The notes under the pieces: generated by a model | Told to the model about the DNA's origin: nothing | What the model saw: only the letters and a program-made list of their open reading frames with translations | Databases searched by the model: none | Source of the DNA: Micromonosporaceae bacterium | Lineage (GTDB): Bacteria; Actinomycetota; Actinomycetes; Mycobacteriales; Micromonosporaceae | Assembly (NCBI GenBank): GCA_020027875.1 | Contig: JAHRHA010000060.1 | Location: forward strand, 1-34,428 | DNA length: 34,428 nt | Direction of reading: 5' to 3' | In this document: positions 34,070-34,428 of the stretch, piece after piece | Layout: the number at the start of each line of letters is the position of its first letter | Numbering within the stretch: the stretch's first letter is position 1 | Position numbers and translations under genes: made by a program

Positions 34070-34428
34070 GTGTCCGGCTATCCGCGCCCCAGCCGTGTCG
34101 CCGCGGTCCCGCTGCGGGCTCTCGCGGCGATCGCGAGTGCGCGGATCGTCGCTGGTAGTGCCACCGGAGCGACGGACAACGCCGCGGTTGCCGGGATCAC
34201 TCACGACAGCGCCGCGGTCCGCCCTGGCGATCTCTACGCTGCCCTGCCTGGCTCGCGGCGCCACGGCGCGGAGTTCGCGGCGGGCGCGGTCGCGGCGGGC
34301 GCGGCGGGCGTCCTGACCGACGAGGCGGGCGCCGCGCTGGTGCTGGGCGCCGCGCTGCCCGTACCCCTTCTTGTCGTCGACGACGCGCGGGCCGTGTTGG
34401 GAGACGTGGCCTCCGCTGTGTACGGGGA
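34070..34428 (+). CDS. murE: UDP-MurNAc-tripeptide synthetase (N-terminal part)
   Basis: MurE adds the third residue (meso-DAP in most actinobacteria) to UDP-MurNAc-L-Ala-D-Glu. Only the first 119 codons lie in the window. They show the N-terminal UMAG-binding domain: VPLRALAAI, VAGITHDSAAVRPGDLYAAL with PGSRRHGAEFAAGAVAAGA, and LPVPLLVVDDAR. The P-loop and central domain lie beyond the right edge. MurF starts in a similar way, but the order after ftsI and the THDS-RPGDLYAALPG string favour MurE. Confidence 0.88.
   Translation, partial: MSGYPRPSRVAAVPLRALAAIASARIVAGSATGATDNAAVAGITHDSAAVRPGDLYAALPGSRRHGAEFAAGAVAAGAAGVLTDEAGAALVLGAALPVPLLVVDDARAVLGDVASAVYG

Overview
The window is high-GC DNA from an actinobacterium. 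Protein sequences that I recognise by eye, above all MraZ, LeuS, FtsI, the leading methyltransferase and a GPP34 protein, look most like the Micromonosporaceae. That placement is inference; no search was run. Many genes start with GTG, and several have a TANNNT -10 hexamer only 6-8 nt before the start codon, so leaderless transcripts look common here.

Layout. 1-3.9 kb (+): a SAM methyltransferase, an alkaline-phosphatase-superfamily hydrolase, DNA polymerase IV (dinB) and a DUF3040 membrane protein. 3.9-8.7 kb (-): a translationally coupled moxR, DUF58, transglutaminase (TgpA-like) operon. 9.0-12.9 kb (+): a GPP34 protein, then leuS behind a transcription attenuator (12-codon leader peptide with three consecutive Leu codons, a 9-bp hairpin and an intrinsic terminator). 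A 24-bp perfect hairpin follows leuS. 13.3-21.0 kb (-): an operon of two CusA/CzcA-like RND permeases around a very short lipoprotein-like adaptor, ending in an OmpR-type response regulator with no kinase nearby. 21.4-24.1 kb (+): a secreted conserved protein followed by two decayed genes, a GH99-like glycosidase and a purple-acid-phosphatase-like protein. 24.0-27.4 kb: a TVP38/TMEM64 protein and ung, divergent with overlapping promoters, then murT-gatD for lipid II amidation. 27.8-28.9 kb (+): a c-di-AMP (ydaO-type) riboswitch before an NlpC/P60 cell-wall hydrolase. 29.3-34.4 kb (+): the start of the dcw cluster, mraZ-rsmH-ftsL-ftsI-murE (cut by the window edge), with four MraZ boxes over the promoter and a large RNA hairpin between mraZ and rsmH.

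Themes. The right half is mostly cell-wall biology: murT/gatD amidate lipid II, the riboswitch-controlled P60 enzyme cuts peptidoglycan, and the dcw genes drive septation. The least explained part is the RND operon. It has two tripartite-type pumps and a shrunken adaptor, with no outer-membrane channel gene, in what should be a monoderm. Short tandem repeats sit inside leuS (3 x 27 bp), inside ftsI (6 x 15 bp) and just upstream of murT (3 x 15-16 bp), which suggests active tandem duplication in this genome.
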